A stretch of 64,000 nt of DNA from Streptomyces flaveolus (GTDB lineage Bacteria > Actinomycetota > Actinomycetes > Streptomycetales > Streptomycetaceae), in NCBI RefSeq assembly GCF_000716535.1, contig NZ_JNWV01000050.1:33295-97294 (forward strand), in the 5' to 3' direction. The position numbers and the translations under genes were made by a program. A model generated the notes under the pieces. The model did not search any database and was not told the DNA's origin. It worked only from the letters and a program-made list of their open reading frames with translations. Below, piece by piece: positions 49,358-59,788 of the stretch (positions are counted from its first letter, which is position 1; each line of letters starts with the position of its first letter).

Positions 49358-50596
49358 TCAGCCGGGATACGGCGGGAACTGGCCGGTGAGCGCGCGTGCC
49401 TCCTCCCGTGCCGCGGCCGGCTCCGTCTCTCCGCGCAGCACCGCCGCCAGCAGCGCCGCGATCCGCACCATCTCCGGCTCGCCCATGCCCTGGGTGGTCA
49501 CCGCGGCCGTGCCCAGGCGCAGCCCGCGTCCGTCGCCGTGCGGCAGCGCGCAGCAGTCCAGCACCAGACCGGCCGCCAGCAGCCGGCCGCGCGCGGTACG
49601 GCCGTCCACACCGAGCGGGGCGGGGTCCGCGGTGATCAGGTGGGTGTCCGTGCCGCCGGTCGTGACGACCAGGCCCTCCGCGGCCAGGTGACCGGCCAGC
49701 ACGCGCGCGTTGGCGACGACCTGATGGGCGTACACGGTGAACGCCGGGGTCGCCGCCTCGCCGAACGCGACGGCCTTGGCGGCGATCGTGTGCATCTGGG
49801 CGCCGCTCTGGGTGAAGGGGAAGACGGCCCGGTCCACGCGCTCGGCCAGCTCGGCCCCGCACAGGATCATCCCGCCGCGCGGGCCGCGCAGCACCTTGTG
49901 CGTGGTCGCGCACACGATGTCCGCGTACGGCACCGGGTTGGGCGCCGCTCCCCCGGCGACCAGGCCGATCGGGTGCGCCGCGTCGGCGATCAGATAGGCC
50001 CCGACCTCGTCGGCGACCTCGCGGAAGAAGGCGTAGTCCAGGTGCCGGGGGTAGGCGATGGAGCCGCACACGATCGCCTTGGGCCGGTGGTTGCGGGCGA
50101 GGTGGCGCACCTGGTCGTGGTCGATCAGTCCGCTCTCGGCGTCGACGCCGTAGCCGACGAAGTCGAACCAGCGGCCGGAGAAGTTCGCCGGGGAGCCGTG
50201 GGTGAGGTGACCGCCGTAGGGCAGGCCGAGGGCGAGGACGGTGTCGCCGGGGCGCAGCAGGGCCGCGTAGGCGGCCAGGACGGCCGAGGAGCCGGAGTGG
50301 GACTGTACGTTGGCGTGCTCGGCGCCGAACAGCTCCTTGGCCCGGTCGATGGCCGCGCGTTCGGCGACGTCGACCAGCTCGCAGCCGCCGTGGTGCCGGG
50401 CGCCGGGGTAGCCCTCGGCGTACTTGTTGGCGAGCGCGGAGCCGAGGGCGGCGAGCACGGCCGGCGAGCAGAAGTTCTCGGCGGCGATGAGCTGCAGCGT
50501 GGTCGACTGCCTCTCCAGCTCGGCCAGGAGGATCTCGGCCATCGCCGGGTCCTGCCGGCGCAAGACGTCGGTCTCTAGGGAATGGGTGACCGACAT
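49358..50596 (-). CDS. glyA: serine hydroxymethyltransferase-family enzyme (divergent)
   Basis: A 412-residue PLP enzyme. PLP Lys234 is in ATTHKVLRGPRGG and GGHLTHGSPANFSG is conserved. The usual YYGGCE motif, whose second Tyr is an active-site residue in E. coli SHMT, reads HHGGCE here (His68-His69), and DAAHPIGLVA replaces D-[MS]-AHVAGL. It may act on a different aldehyde or be a slow SHMT. The ATG has GGGAG 6 nt upstream. It lies between WecA-like and phosphatase genes, as glyA does near atp in Bacillus. Confidence 0.9.
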   Translation of the reverse strand: MSVTHSLETDVLRRQDPAMAEILLAELERQSTTLQLIAAENFCSPAVLAALGSALANKYAEGYPGARHHGGCELVDVAERAAIDRAKELFGAEHANVQSHSGSSAVLAAYAALLRPGDTVLALGLPYGGHLTHGSPANFSGRWFDFVGYGVDAESGLIDHDQVRHLARNHRPKAIVCGSIAYPRHLDYAFFREVADEVGAYLIADAAHPIGLVAGGAAPNPVPYADIVCATTHKVLRGPRGGMILCGAELAERVDRAVFPFTQSGAQMHTIAAKAVAFGEAATPAFTVYAHQVVANARVLAGHLAAEGLVVTTGGTDTHLITADPAPLGVDGRTARGRLLAAGLVLDCCALPHGDGRGLRLGTAAVTTQGMGEPEMVRIAALLAAVLRGETEPAAAREEARALTGQFPPYPG

Positions 50597-50678
50597 GGCG
50601 GGCTCCCGGGGCGGTCGACGGTGACGTATCCCCAATGTAGGCCGGGGACGTGCGGGGCGCCCGGTATCGCCGCGCGCC

Positions 50679-51356
50679 CTACGCCCGTGCCGGTACCCCG
50701 GTCAGCGCCGTCACCACCGGGTCCAGGGCGTCCCGTATCTCGTCGCCGATCGACCGGAAGAAGGTGAGCGGGGCGCCGTACGGGTCGTACACCTCGTCCG
50801 CCTCGGCGGTCGGGGCGAGCAGCCAGCCGCGCAGCGCCGCCGCCGCGCGCACCAGCGCGCGGGCCCGCATGACCACGCCGTCCTCCAGCGGCGGCAGGGT
50901 GGCCGGATCTATCGCCCGGACCAGGCGGGTGAACTCCTTCAGGGTGAAGGTGCGCAGGCCCGCCGAATGGCCCATGGAGATGACCTGGGCGCGGTGGTCA
51001 CGGGTGGCGGTCAGCACCAGATCGGCCATGATCACGTGCTCGTCCAGCAGCTCCCGGCCGACGAAGCCGGAGGCGTCCGCCCCGAACTCCGCCAGCACGG
51101 TCTCCGCGTGGGCCTCCATGGGCGCGCCCTCGTGGCCCCAGGTGCCGGCGCTCTCCACGATCAGTCCGCCGCCGAGTACGCCGAGCCGCTCCGCGACGAA
51201 GTGGCGGGTCAGCCGCTCGGTGATGGGCGAGCGGCACACGTTGCCGGTGCTGACGTGGAGGATGCGGAAGGTGTCGCGGGGGAACCCGAACGTCGTCGTC
51301 TCCTCCGCGCTGTAGCCCCCGCCGCCTATGCCACGCCCCGCTTCAGGGGCCGTCAA
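50679..51356 (-). CDS. low-molecular-weight protein phosphatase homologue with Ser for the catalytic Cys
   Basis: A 225-residue protein of the LMW-PTP/arginine-phosphatase fold. The phosphate loop, CxGNxCRSP in active members, is STGNVCRSP: the nucleophile position is Ser36, coded AGC, while Cys41, Arg42 and the general-acid Asp191-Pro192 (VYDPYG) are present. So phosphatase chemistry should be lost or much reduced; phosphate binding may remain. TTG start (TTGACG) overlapping the stop of the Sua5 gene, with GAGGTG upstream. In Bacillus the ywlE arginine phosphatase has the same neighbours. Confidence 0.87.
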   Translation of the reverse strand: MTAPEAGRGIGGGGYSAEETTTFGFPRDTFRILHVSTGNVCRSPITERLTRHFVAERLGVLGGGLIVESAGTWGHEGAPMEAHAETVLAEFGADASGFVGRELLDEHVIMADLVLTATRDHRAQVISMGHSAGLRTFTLKEFTRLVRAIDPATLPPLEDGVVMRARALVRAAAALRGWLLAPTAEADEVYDPYGAPLTFFRSIGDEIRDALDPVVTALTGVPARA

Positions 51357-52000
51357 TTCGCCACCTCAAGGTCGGGTACGACCTTGCGCAGCTCCTCCGC
51401 GGAGAGCGCGCCCGCGCGCAGCAGCACCGGGACCTCGCGGGAGACGTCCACGATGGACGACGGCACGTTGCCCGGGGTGGGGCCGCCGTCGAGGTAGACG
51501 GAGACGGAGTCGCCGAGCATCTCCTGTGCGGCGTCGCAGTCCTCCGGTGCCGGGTGGCCCGTCAGGTTGGCGGAGGAGACCGCCATCGGGCCGACCTCGG
51601 TGAGCAGTTCGATGGCGACCGGGTGCAGCGGCATGCGGACGGCGACCGTGCCGCGGGTGTCGCCCAGGTCCCACTGGAGGGACGGCTGGTGCTTGGCGAC
51701 GAGCGTCAGGGCGCCCGGCCAGAACGCGTCGACCAGCTCCCAGGCCAGCTCGGAGAAGTCCGTGACGAGGCCGTGCAGGGTGTTCGGGGAGCCGATGAGG
51801 ACAGGGGTGGGCATGTTGCGGCCCCGGCCCTTGGCGGCGAGCAGGTCGGCGACGGCCTCCGAGGAGAACGCGTCGGCGCCGATGCCGTACACCGTGTCGG
51901 TCGGCAGGACCACCAGCTCGCCCCGGCGGACGGCGGACGCGGCCTCGCGCAGACCCGTCACGCGGTCGGTCGCGTCGTTGGTGTCGTATCGCCGTGCCAT
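51353..52000 (-). CDS. L-threonylcarbamoyladenylate synthase (Sua5/YwlC/YrdC)
   Basis: A 215-residue enzyme that makes threonylcarbamoyl-AMP for the t6A37 modification of tRNAs. YrdC-fold motifs: GELVVLPTDTVYGIGADAF, KGRGRNMPTPVLI with the conserved K-R, SSANLTGHPA and the C-terminal PSSIVDVS. No extra Sua5 C-terminal domain, so it is the short type. It is followed by the phosphatase with overlapping stop and start codons. Confidence 0.93.
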   Translation of the reverse strand: MARRYDTNDATDRVTGLREAASAVRRGELVVLPTDTVYGIGADAFSSEAVADLLAAKGRGRNMPTPVLIGSPNTLHGLVTDFSELAWELVDAFWPGALTLVAKHQPSLQWDLGDTRGTVAVRMPLHPVAIELLTEVGPMAVSSANLTGHPAPEDCDAAQEMLGDSVSVYLDGGPTPGNVPSSIVDVSREVPVLLRAGALSAEELRKVVPDLEVAN

Positions 52001-52052
52001 GTCTAGCTGGCCTCCTCGTACACGTACTGCGGGGTTGAGAACTGGGGGGTGC

Positions 52053-52898
52053 TCACGGCAGCGCCTTGCGAGCGGTGGCGAACCGCGGGCGGTTGTTGAG
52101 GTCGGGGTGATCGGCCGCGTCGGCCCAGCCCCGCTCCTCGGTGAAGATCCACGGCACCTGGCCGCCCTGGGTGTCGGCGTGCTCGATCACGACGACCCCG
52201 CCCGGGCGCAGCAGCCGGTGCGCGGTGCGTTCGATGCCCCGGATGAGGTCGAGGCCGTCCTCGCCGGAGAACAGCGCCATCTCCGGGTCGTAGTCACGGG
52301 CCTCCGGGGCGACGTACTCCCACTCGGTGAGCGGGATGTACGGCGGGTTGGAGATGACCAGGTCGACCTGGCCGTCGAGGTCCGGGAAGGCGGTCAGCGC
52401 GTCGCCCTGGCGCAGGTCGACTCGGGAGCCGGCCATGTTCTTGCGGGTCCACACCAGGGCGTCCTCGGACAGCTCCACGGCGTGCACGCGCGAGCGCGGG
52501 ACCTCCTGGGCGAGGGCGAGCGCGATGGCGCCGGAGCCGGTGCACAGGTCGACGATGCAGGGCTCGACCACGTCCATGGCACGCACGGCGTCTATGGCCC
52601 AGCCGACCACCGACTCGGTCTCCGGCCGGGGCACGAACACCCCCGGCCCGACCTGGAGCTCCAGGTACCGGAAGTAGGCACGCCCGGTGATGTGCTGCAG
52701 CGGCTCGCGCTGCTCGCGCCGGGCGATGACCTCCCAGTAGCGGGCGTCGAAGTCGGCGTCCTTCACGGAGTGCAGTTCGCCGCGCTTCACGCCGTGCACG
52801 AACGCGGCGAGCTCCTCCGCGTCGGTGCGCGGCGAGGGCACGCCGGCGTCGGCCAGCCGCTGGGTGGCCTGGGCCACCTCCGCGAGCAGCAGGTTCAC
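52053..52898 (-). CDS. prmC: release factor glutamine methyltransferase
   Basis: A 281-residue SAM-dependent enzyme that methylates the Gln of the GGQ motif in release factors. The SAM site is VDLCTGSGAIALALA and the catalytic NPPY is at 184-187 (ISNPPYIP). N-terminal helical domain recognises the release factor. GTG start 45 bp after prfA, its substrate, on the same strand. Confidence 0.95.
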   Translation of the reverse strand: MNLLLAEVAQATQRLADAGVPSPRTDAEELAAFVHGVKRGELHSVKDADFDARYWEVIARREQREPLQHITGRAYFRYLELQVGPGVFVPRPETESVVGWAIDAVRAMDVVEPCIVDLCTGSGAIALALAQEVPRSRVHAVELSEDALVWTRKNMAGSRVDLRQGDALTAFPDLDGQVDLVISNPPYIPLTEWEYVAPEARDYDPEMALFSGEDGLDLIRGIERTAHRLLRPGGVVVIEHADTQGGQVPWIFTEERGWADAADHPDLNNRPRFATARKALP

Positions 52899-52943
52899 GC
52901 GAGTCCTCCGTGTCGTACTCGTGCTCGTGCGTGCGTACGGCTC

Positions 52944-54011
<1,068 letters not shown>

Positions 54012-54057
54012 CTTGGGCTCCTGTACTGCGGTGAAGGGAAGGGCGGGCGACCAAAAA

Positions 54058-54104
54058 CGCCGGTCCCGGGCACACCCCCGTGAGGGCGTGACCGTGGACC
54101 GGCG
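54058..54104 (-). terminator. terminator after rpmE
   Basis: CGCCGGTCC and GGACCGGCG form a 9-bp outer stem around an inner imperfect hairpin, 13 bp after the rpmE stop. Five T follow directly on the minus strand (54057-54053). Confidence 0.8.
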
Positions 54105-54116
54105 AAATGGGGCTCG

Positions 54117-54341
54117 CTACTTCTTGGAGCCGGCGGCAGCCTTGCCGAAGCGGGCCTCGAAGCGGGCCACACGGCCACCGGTGTCGAGGATCTTCTGCTT
54201 GCCCGTGTAGAACGGGTGGCACTCGGAGCAGACCTCGGCCCGGATGGTGCCGGACTCGATGGTGCTGCGGGTGGTGAACGACGCGCCGCAGGTGCAGCTG
54301 ACCTGCGTCTCGACGTACGCGGGGTGGATGTCGCGCTTCAA
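54117..54341 (-). CDS. rpmE: 50S ribosomal protein L31, zinc-binding form
   Basis: A 74-residue protein. Four Cys, 16, 18, 38 and 41 ([16 protein letters not shown]), show the zinc-containing C+ type, replaced by a Cys-free paralogue under zinc limitation in Streptomyces. TTG start (TTGAAGCGC), confirmed by AGGAG 5 nt upstream; no in-frame ATG is closer. The 226-bp spacer upstream contains no gene. Confidence 0.95.
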   Translation of the reverse strand: MKRDIHPAYVETQVSCTCGASFTTRSTIESGTIRAEVCSECHPFYTGKQKILDTGGRVARFEARFGKAAAGSKK

Positions 54342-54567
54342 GGTGTCTCCTATGTTCCGGGAGGGCGCCGGGTCGCTGCCGCGGGATGCGGAGGCGTGAA
54401 CCGGAGCCGACGTACCAGTCTGCCAGGACTGGTGCCTTCTTCCCAAACCGGGGGTGCGGTTGTTCTATTCCGGCTCGGGTGAGCGGTGGGTTCGCCCAGG
54501 GGGAGCCGCTTGATCACCGTGCGCGGCCGGGGGTCGCCGTGGGTCGTTCGCGCGGTTCTGCGCGCCC

Positions 54568-55701
54568 CTAGCCGGCGCTGACGACGCCCTTCGCCTCACC
54601 CGTGGCCGTGCCTTCCGTGGCCGACTTCGGAATGGGGCGGTCGTTCTTCAGGGCGTTCCAGACCAGTTGGGCCTTGGTCTTCGCCAGGAGGACGCGGTTG
54701 GGGTTGGCCGGGTCGTACTGGACCGGCATCGTCACCATCTTCATGTGGGACGAGCTGATGCCCTTCAGGCCGCCGGCGAAGTCGATCAGGGAGTTGACCG
54801 AGCCGAGGTCGGAGTCGGTGGTGACGGCCTTGGTGGCGGTGTCGGCGAGGTCGTACAGCTTCTTCGGGTTCGTGAGGACGCCGACGTGCTTGACCTGGTC
54901 GATGAGGGCCTTGATGAAGGCCTGCTGGAGCTGGATGCGGCCCAGGTCGGACCCGTCGCCCACGCCGTGCCGGGTGCGGACCAGACCGAGGGCCTGCTCG
55001 CCGTTCAAGGTGTGGGTGCCGGCCTTGAGCTTCAGGTGGCTCTGCTGGTCGTCGATGTCCTTGGTGGTCGTGACCTGGACCCCGCCGAGGTCGTCGATGA
55101 GCTTCTGGAAGCCCTCGAAGTCGACCTCCAGGTAGTGGTCCATGCGGATGCCGGTGATGGACTCGACGGTCTTGACAGCGCAGGCCGCGCCACCGGTGGA
55201 GTACGCCTCGTTGAACATCACGCCGGACGCGGCGGGGTGGGCGGTGCCCTTGGTGTCGGTGCACCGGGGGCGGTCCACCAGGGTGTCCCGGGGGATGGAG
55301 ACCACGCTGGCCCGCTTGTGGCCCTCGTACACGTGGACGATCATCGCCGTGTCGGAGCGGGCGCTGCCGTCGTCCGCGCCGCCGCCGAGCTTCTTGTTCT
55401 TGCCGGAGCGGGTGTCCGAGCCGAGGACCAGGATGTTCTCGGAGCCGTTGTCGATCTTCGAGGGCCGGTCGGTGCCGAGGGCCTGGTTGATGTCGACGCT
55501 GTGGAGGTTGCCGTTGAGCTTGAAGTACAGGTACCCGGCGCCGGATCCGCCCAGCACCACCACGCCGGCCGCCGTCCAGGCGGTCGCGCGCAGCACCTTG
55601 CGTCCCGTGCTGGGCGCCTTGCGGCGGCGGCCCTTGCCCCGGCGGCGCGAGGTCGTGCCCGGCTCGGTTATGGCGGGCTGAGGCGTACTCTCGGCGACCA
55701 C
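54568..55701 (-). CDS. LytR-CpsA-Psr family ligase
   Basis: A 377-residue membrane-anchored protein that attaches anionic glycopolymers to peptidoglycan. A basic N-terminus (RRRGKGRRRKAPSTGRK) precedes one membrane helix (about 40-58), then an extracellular LCP domain with NILVLGSDTRSG, DTAMIVHVYEGHKRA and VVSIPRDTLVD, the Asp/Arg residues that bind the polyprenyl pyrophosphate. GTG start with AGGAG 4 nt upstream. The WecA-like enzyme at 48 kb could supply its substrate pathway. Confidence 0.92.
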   Translation of the reverse strand: MVAESTPQPAITEPGTTSRRRGKGRRRKAPSTGRKVLRATAWTAAGVVVLGGSGAGYLYFKLNGNLHSVDINQALGTDRPSKIDNGSENILVLGSDTRSGKNKKLGGGADDGSARSDTAMIVHVYEGHKRASVVSIPRDTLVDRPRCTDTKGTAHPAASGVMFNEAYSTGGAACAVKTVESITGIRMDHYLEVDFEGFQKLIDDLGGVQVTTTKDIDDQQSHLKLKAGTHTLNGEQALGLVRTRHGVGDGSDLGRIQLQQAFIKALIDQVKHVGVLTNPKKLYDLADTATKAVTTDSDLGSVNSLIDFAGGLKGISSSHMKMVTMPVQYDPANPNRVLLAKTKAQLVWNALKNDRPIPKSATEGTATGEAKGVVSAG

Positions 55702-56011
55702 TTCGCTCCTAGGTCTCGTCAGGTCGGTTACCCCCTGAGGTCAGGGTCAGGCGCGGTCGTCACCGCTCCATCGTCGCTCCGCCCGGTCAGACGGAGAAAC
55801 CCGGGAAAGGGTTGCACAACGCACAGTGCCCACCGCGTACGGCGACGAGCACGCTGCGTAGTCGCTTCGGTCCGGAAGCACGGCGCTCACCTGCGGATTC
55901 GGCGCCGGAGATCGCACGCCTGGAAGCCGGTGCCCATCGGGACCCTTGTGGCAAAGATCTCGCTTGCGGCCTTTGCGGTGCCCTTGTGCGGGTACAGGGC
56001 TCCAGCGCAAA

Positions 56012-56047
56012 AGGCCCGCCCCCGTCACTGTGGACGGGGGCGGGCCT
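56012..56047. terminator. strong intrinsic terminator downstream of rho
   Basis: AGGCCCGCCCCCGTC and GACGGGGGCGGGCCT are perfect 15-bp complements with an ACTGTG loop, 26 bp after the rho stop. T residues follow on both strands. The rest of the 372-bp spacer (55702-56011) upstream of the LCP gene shows no gene. Confidence 0.9.
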
Positions 56048-56073
56048 GTGTTTCTGTTCCGTGGAACGAACCG

Positions 56074-58086
56074 TCAGTCGCCGTTGCCGGGCGCCGGCGT
56101 CGTCTTCTGGATCTGCATCAGGAACTCGACGTTCGACTTGGTCTGCTTCATCTTGTCGAGAAGCAGCTCGATCGCCTGCTGCTGGTCCAGCGCGTGCAGG
56201 ACACGGCGGAGCTTCCAGACGACGGCCAGCTCCTCGTTGCCGAGCAGGATCTCTTCCTTACGGGTGCCGGACGCGTCGACGTCCACCGCGGGGAAGATGC
56301 GCTTGTCGGCGAGCTTCCGGTCGAGCTTCAGCTCCATGTTGCCGGTGCCCTTGAACTCCTCGAAGATCACCTCGTCCATGCGGGACCCGGTGTCCACGAG
56401 AGCCGTGGCCAGGATGGTCAGCGAGCCGCCGTCCTCGATGTTGCGCGCCGCACCGAAGAACCGCTTCGGCGGGTAGAGCGCGGTCGAGTCGACACCACCG
56501 GACAGGATGCGGCCGGAGGCGGGCGCCGCCAGGTTGTAGGCACGGCCCAGACGCGTGATCGAGTCGAGCAGCACGACCACGTCGTGGCCCAGCTCGACCA
56601 GTCGCTTGGCGCGCTCGATCGCGAGCTCGGCGACCGTGGTGTGGTCCTCGGCCGGACGGTCGAAGGTCGAGGAGATGACCTCGCCCTTGACCGACCGCTG
56701 CATGTCGGTGACCTCTTCCGGACGCTCGTCGACCAGGACGACCATCAGGTGGCACTCGGGGTTGTTGTGCGTGATCGCGTTGGCGATCGCCTGCATGATC
56801 ATGGTCTTACCGGTCTTCGGCGGGGCCACGATCAGACCGCGCTGGCCCTTACCGATCGGCGAGACCAGGTCGATGATGCGGGTGGTGAGCACACCCGGGT
56901 CGGTCTCCAGACGGAGCCGGTCCTGCGGGTAGAGCGGGGTCAGCTTGTTGAACTCCGGGCGGCCACGGCCGTGTTCGGGCGCCATGCCGTTGACGGAGTC
57001 CAGCCGGACCAGCGCGTTGAACTTCTCGCGGCGCTCGCCCTCCTTCGGCTGGCGGACCGCACCGGTGACGTGGTCACCCTTGCGCAGGCCGTTCTTGCGG
57101 ACCTGGGCGAGGGAGACGTACACGTCGTTCGGACCGGGCAGGTAGCCGGAGGTCCGGATGAAGGCGTAGTTGTCGAGGATGTCCAGGATGCCCGCGACGG
57201 GGATCAGGACGTCGTCCTCGGCGAGCTGCGGCTCGGCGATCTCGTCGCGGCCGCGGCGGCCCCGGCGGTCGCGGTAGCGGCCGCGACGGCCGCGCCGGCC
57301 GCCCTCGAAGTCGTCGTCGTCCTGCGGACCGGTGTTGCGGTCCTGACGGCCGCCGCCCTGCTGCTGGCCCTGCTGCTGACGGTCCTGGCGGTCCTGACGG
57401 CCGCCGCCCTGGCCCTGCTGGTCGTCGCCCTTGTTGCGGCGGTCACGGTCGCGGTCACGATCCCGGCCGCGCTCGCGGCGGTCACGGCGGCCACGGCCCT
57501 CGCCGTCGGCGTCGGCCTTGGCGTCGCCCTGCGGCTGCGCGGGCGTCTCGGCCTTGGGCTCGTTCTTGGCCTCGGCGGCGACGGTCTCCGTGCCGTTCGC
57601 GGCCGGGCTGCCCGCCTCGGCGGTGGCCCGGCGGCGACGGCGCTCGTTCGGGGCGTCGTCGGAGGCCGGCTGGCCGGGGATCTCGATCTGCTGCTGGGCC
57701 ACGGCCTTCTCGGCGGCGGCCTCGGTCTTGGCCTCCGCCTTCTTCGCCGCGCTCTCGCCGCTCTCGGCGGACTCGCCGGTGCGGGCCTTGGAGGTGGCCC
57801 GGCGCTTCGGCTTGGTCTCGGCGGCGTCGGCCTTGGCGGCGGGGGCACCCCCGGCGGCCTGCGCCTCCTTGATGACCTCGATCAGCTGGCTCTTGCGCAT
57901 CCGCGCGGTGCCCCTGATCCCGAGGCCCGAGGCAACCTGCTGCAGCTCGGCCAGCACCATGCCCTCGAGGCCGGTACCGCGGCGCCGCCGGGAGCCGGCA
58001 CCGGTGGCAGGCGCGGAGGCGTCCGTGGCGGGCGCGGCAGCGGTCTCCTCGACACGTGCGCCCATCAGATCGGTGGTGTCGCTCAC
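56074..58086 (-). CDS. rho: transcription termination factor Rho
   Basis: A 670-residue RNA-dependent ATPase hexamer. Rho N-domain at about 35-80 is interrupted from the RNA-binding OSB domain (about 285-360) by a 200-residue disordered insert rich in Arg, Asp, Gln and Gly ([15 protein letters not shown]), typical of high-GC actinobacteria. Walker A PPKTGKT (422-428), RHO-specific [14 protein letters not shown] and the C-terminal motor follow. GTG start. Confidence 0.96.
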   Translation of the reverse strand: MSDTTDLMGARVEETAAAPATDASAPATGAGSRRRRGTGLEGMVLAELQQVASGLGIRGTARMRKSQLIEVIKEAQAAGGAPAAKADAAETKPKRRATSKARTGESAESGESAAKKAEAKTEAAAEKAVAQQQIEIPGQPASDDAPNERRRRRATAEAGSPAANGTETVAAEAKNEPKAETPAQPQGDAKADADGEGRGRRDRRERGRDRDRDRDRRNKGDDQQGQGGGRQDRQDRQQQGQQQGGGRQDRNTGPQDDDDFEGGRRGRRGRYRDRRGRRGRDEIAEPQLAEDDVLIPVAGILDILDNYAFIRTSGYLPGPNDVYVSLAQVRKNGLRKGDHVTGAVRQPKEGERREKFNALVRLDSVNGMAPEHGRGRPEFNKLTPLYPQDRLRLETDPGVLTTRIIDLVSPIGKGQRGLIVAPPKTGKTMIMQAIANAITHNNPECHLMVVLVDERPEEVTDMQRSVKGEVISSTFDRPAEDHTTVAELAIERAKRLVELGHDVVVLLDSITRLGRAYNLAAPASGRILSGGVDSTALYPPKRFFGAARNIEDGGSLTILATALVDTGSRMDEVIFEEFKGTGNMELKLDRKLADKRIFPAVDVDASGTRKEEILLGNEELAVVWKLRRVLHALDQQQAIELLLDKMKQTKSNVEFLMQIQKTTPAPGNGD

Positions 58087-58488
58087 GAAGGGTCCTTCCC
58101 TGGAGCGGACGTCGGCCTGTCTGGCTCGGCGACCGGTTGTGCTGTCCGGCTACGGTCCTGTCTTCTGTGAACCGTGCCGGGGCGGTGGTCCGCCAAAGCG
58201 GCGGAAGAAATGTGCGTGATGGCGCTTCCGCGAGCCGTGGCACCCAGTGTCACGTGGCGTGGTAGCACCGATTCCGAAGCGTGCCCGGCGGCCCGCTCAG
58301 TGCCCGCATACGACGTACTGCCCAGGTACGGCGCAAGGAACACGGAGTGGCGCGGGAGGCTCCCGGAAGAATGTCTGTCCCGGACGGGGACACGAGGCAC
58401 CTCGCCATGGTGGGGTCGGGTGCAGACTTGAGATTAACACTACCGGATCCAACAAACATTCCCCCTCTCCAAATCCGGCAACCGTGTG
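58087..58488 (-). other. rho leader region
   Basis: About 400 bp without a gene between thrB and rho. It contains TGTCCC-GGACG-GGGACA (58376-58392) and GTGGCAC-CCA-GTGTCAC (near 58236-58252) as possible RNA stems. Rho genes are often autoregulated through a long leader; I could not define a promoter here. Confidence 0.4.
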
Positions 58489-59406
58489 TCAGGTCGCAAG
58501 CGGCAGCACGCTCGCTCCCTGGACGTCCAGGTCCAGCCGGTTGGCGGCCCAGCCCTCACCCGCGAGGTGGGACACCTTGTCGGCGCTGTCGGCGTCGGCG
58601 AGCGCCATGACGGTGGGCCCGGCGCCCGAGATCACGGCCGGAATGCCGTCGGCGCGCAGCCGCTCCACCAGCGCGGCGCTCTCCGGCATGGCCGGCGCGC
58701 GGTACTCCTGGTGCAGGCGGTCCTCGGTGGCGGGCAGCAGCAGCTCGGGGCGCCTGGTCAGGGCCTCGACGAGCAGGGCGGCGCGGCCCGCGTTGACGGC
58801 GGCGTCGACGTGCGGCACGGAGCGCGGGAGCAGACCGCGCGCGGTCTCGGTCAGGACCGGCTTCCCGGGCACGAAAACCACCGGAACGATGGAATGGTGC
58901 GGCTCCATCCTGATGGCCCGGGCGGCACCGGCCTCCATCCAGGACAGAGTGAAACCGCCGAGCAGACAGGCGGCCACGTTGTCCGGGTGGCCCTCGATCT
59001 CGGTGGCCAGCTCCAGCAGCGCCGCGTCGTCCAGGCGGGCCTCGCCGCCTATGGTCACCGCGCGGGCGGCGACGATGCCGGCGCAGATGGCGGCGGAGGA
59101 GGAGCCGAGGCCGCGGCCGTGCGGGATGCGGTTGGCGCAGACGATCTCCAGGCCGCGGGGCTGTCCGCCCAGCAGGTCGAAGGCGGTGCGCAGGGAGCGG
59201 ACGAGGAGGTGGTTCTCGTCCCGCGGCAGGGTCTCGCTGCCCTCTCCCGCGATGTCGATGTGCAGCCCGGAGTCGGCCACCCGGACGACCACGTCGTCGT
59301 ACAGCCCCAGCCCGAGGCCCAGGGCGTCGAAGCCCGGACCGAGGTTGGCGCTGGTGGCGGGAACGCGCACCCGGACGGCGGCGGCGCGGAACGCTGGACC
59401 GGCCAT
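58489..59406 (-). CDS. thrB: homoserine kinase
   Basis: A 305-residue GHMP kinase that phosphorylates homoserine. ATP motif PHGRGLGSSSA (95-105); N-terminal VPATSANLGPGFDALG and C-terminal GAGPTVMALAD are characteristic. It follows thrC by a 382-bp spacer with a repeat, so it may have its own promoter. Confidence 0.96.
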   Translation of the reverse strand: MAGPAFRAAAVRVRVPATSANLGPGFDALGLGLGLYDDVVVRVADSGLHIDIAGEGSETLPRDENHLLVRSLRTAFDLLGGQPRGLEIVCANRIPHGRGLGSSSAAICAGIVAARAVTIGGEARLDDAALLELATEIEGHPDNVAACLLGGFTLSWMEAGAARAIRMEPHHSIVPVVFVPGKPVLTETARGLLPRSVPHVDAAVNAGRAALLVEALTRRPELLLPATEDRLHQEYRAPAMPESAALVERLRADGIPAVISGAGPTVMALADADSADKVSHLAGEGWAANRLDLDVQGASVLPLAT

Positions 59407-59672
59407 CGCTCGTTGACTCTCCTTGAGCTGCGTGACTGTCGAAGACATTCGATACGTACGGAAGACCCCCAGGCCGCGCAGCCGGCGCGGCTCGCCCATC
59501 TGCGAGGGCATGTGCAACGGGCGGGGTTGAGTACAGACTATCGAAGGAAGGTTCTGTGGCGACATAGGGCGCACAGGAGGCGCACGATGCGTGTCGTAAG
59601 CCCCCTGTGCACCCTGTCAGGGATGACCCGGACCCGGAGCGCTCGGAACCGGCGCTCGGGGTCGGGAGCCGG

Positions 59673-59788
59673 TGCGCTCCGGCTCGGGCACCTCGGCGCT
59701 CCGGCTCGGGCACCGGGGTGCTTTGGCTCCGGCACCGGGGCTCTGAACCTCCGGCGCCGGCTCCCGCTCCGGCTCCTGCCCCGGGCGC
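59673..59788. repeat. 22-bp tandem repeat in the thrC-thrB spacer
   Basis: About four to five imperfect copies of a 22-bp unit (GCGCTCCGGCTCGGGCACC core, near 59674, 59696, 59718, 59740) directly after the thrC stop. The remainder of the spacer (59407-59672) should contain the thrB promoter; nothing clear was seen. Confidence 0.65.
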
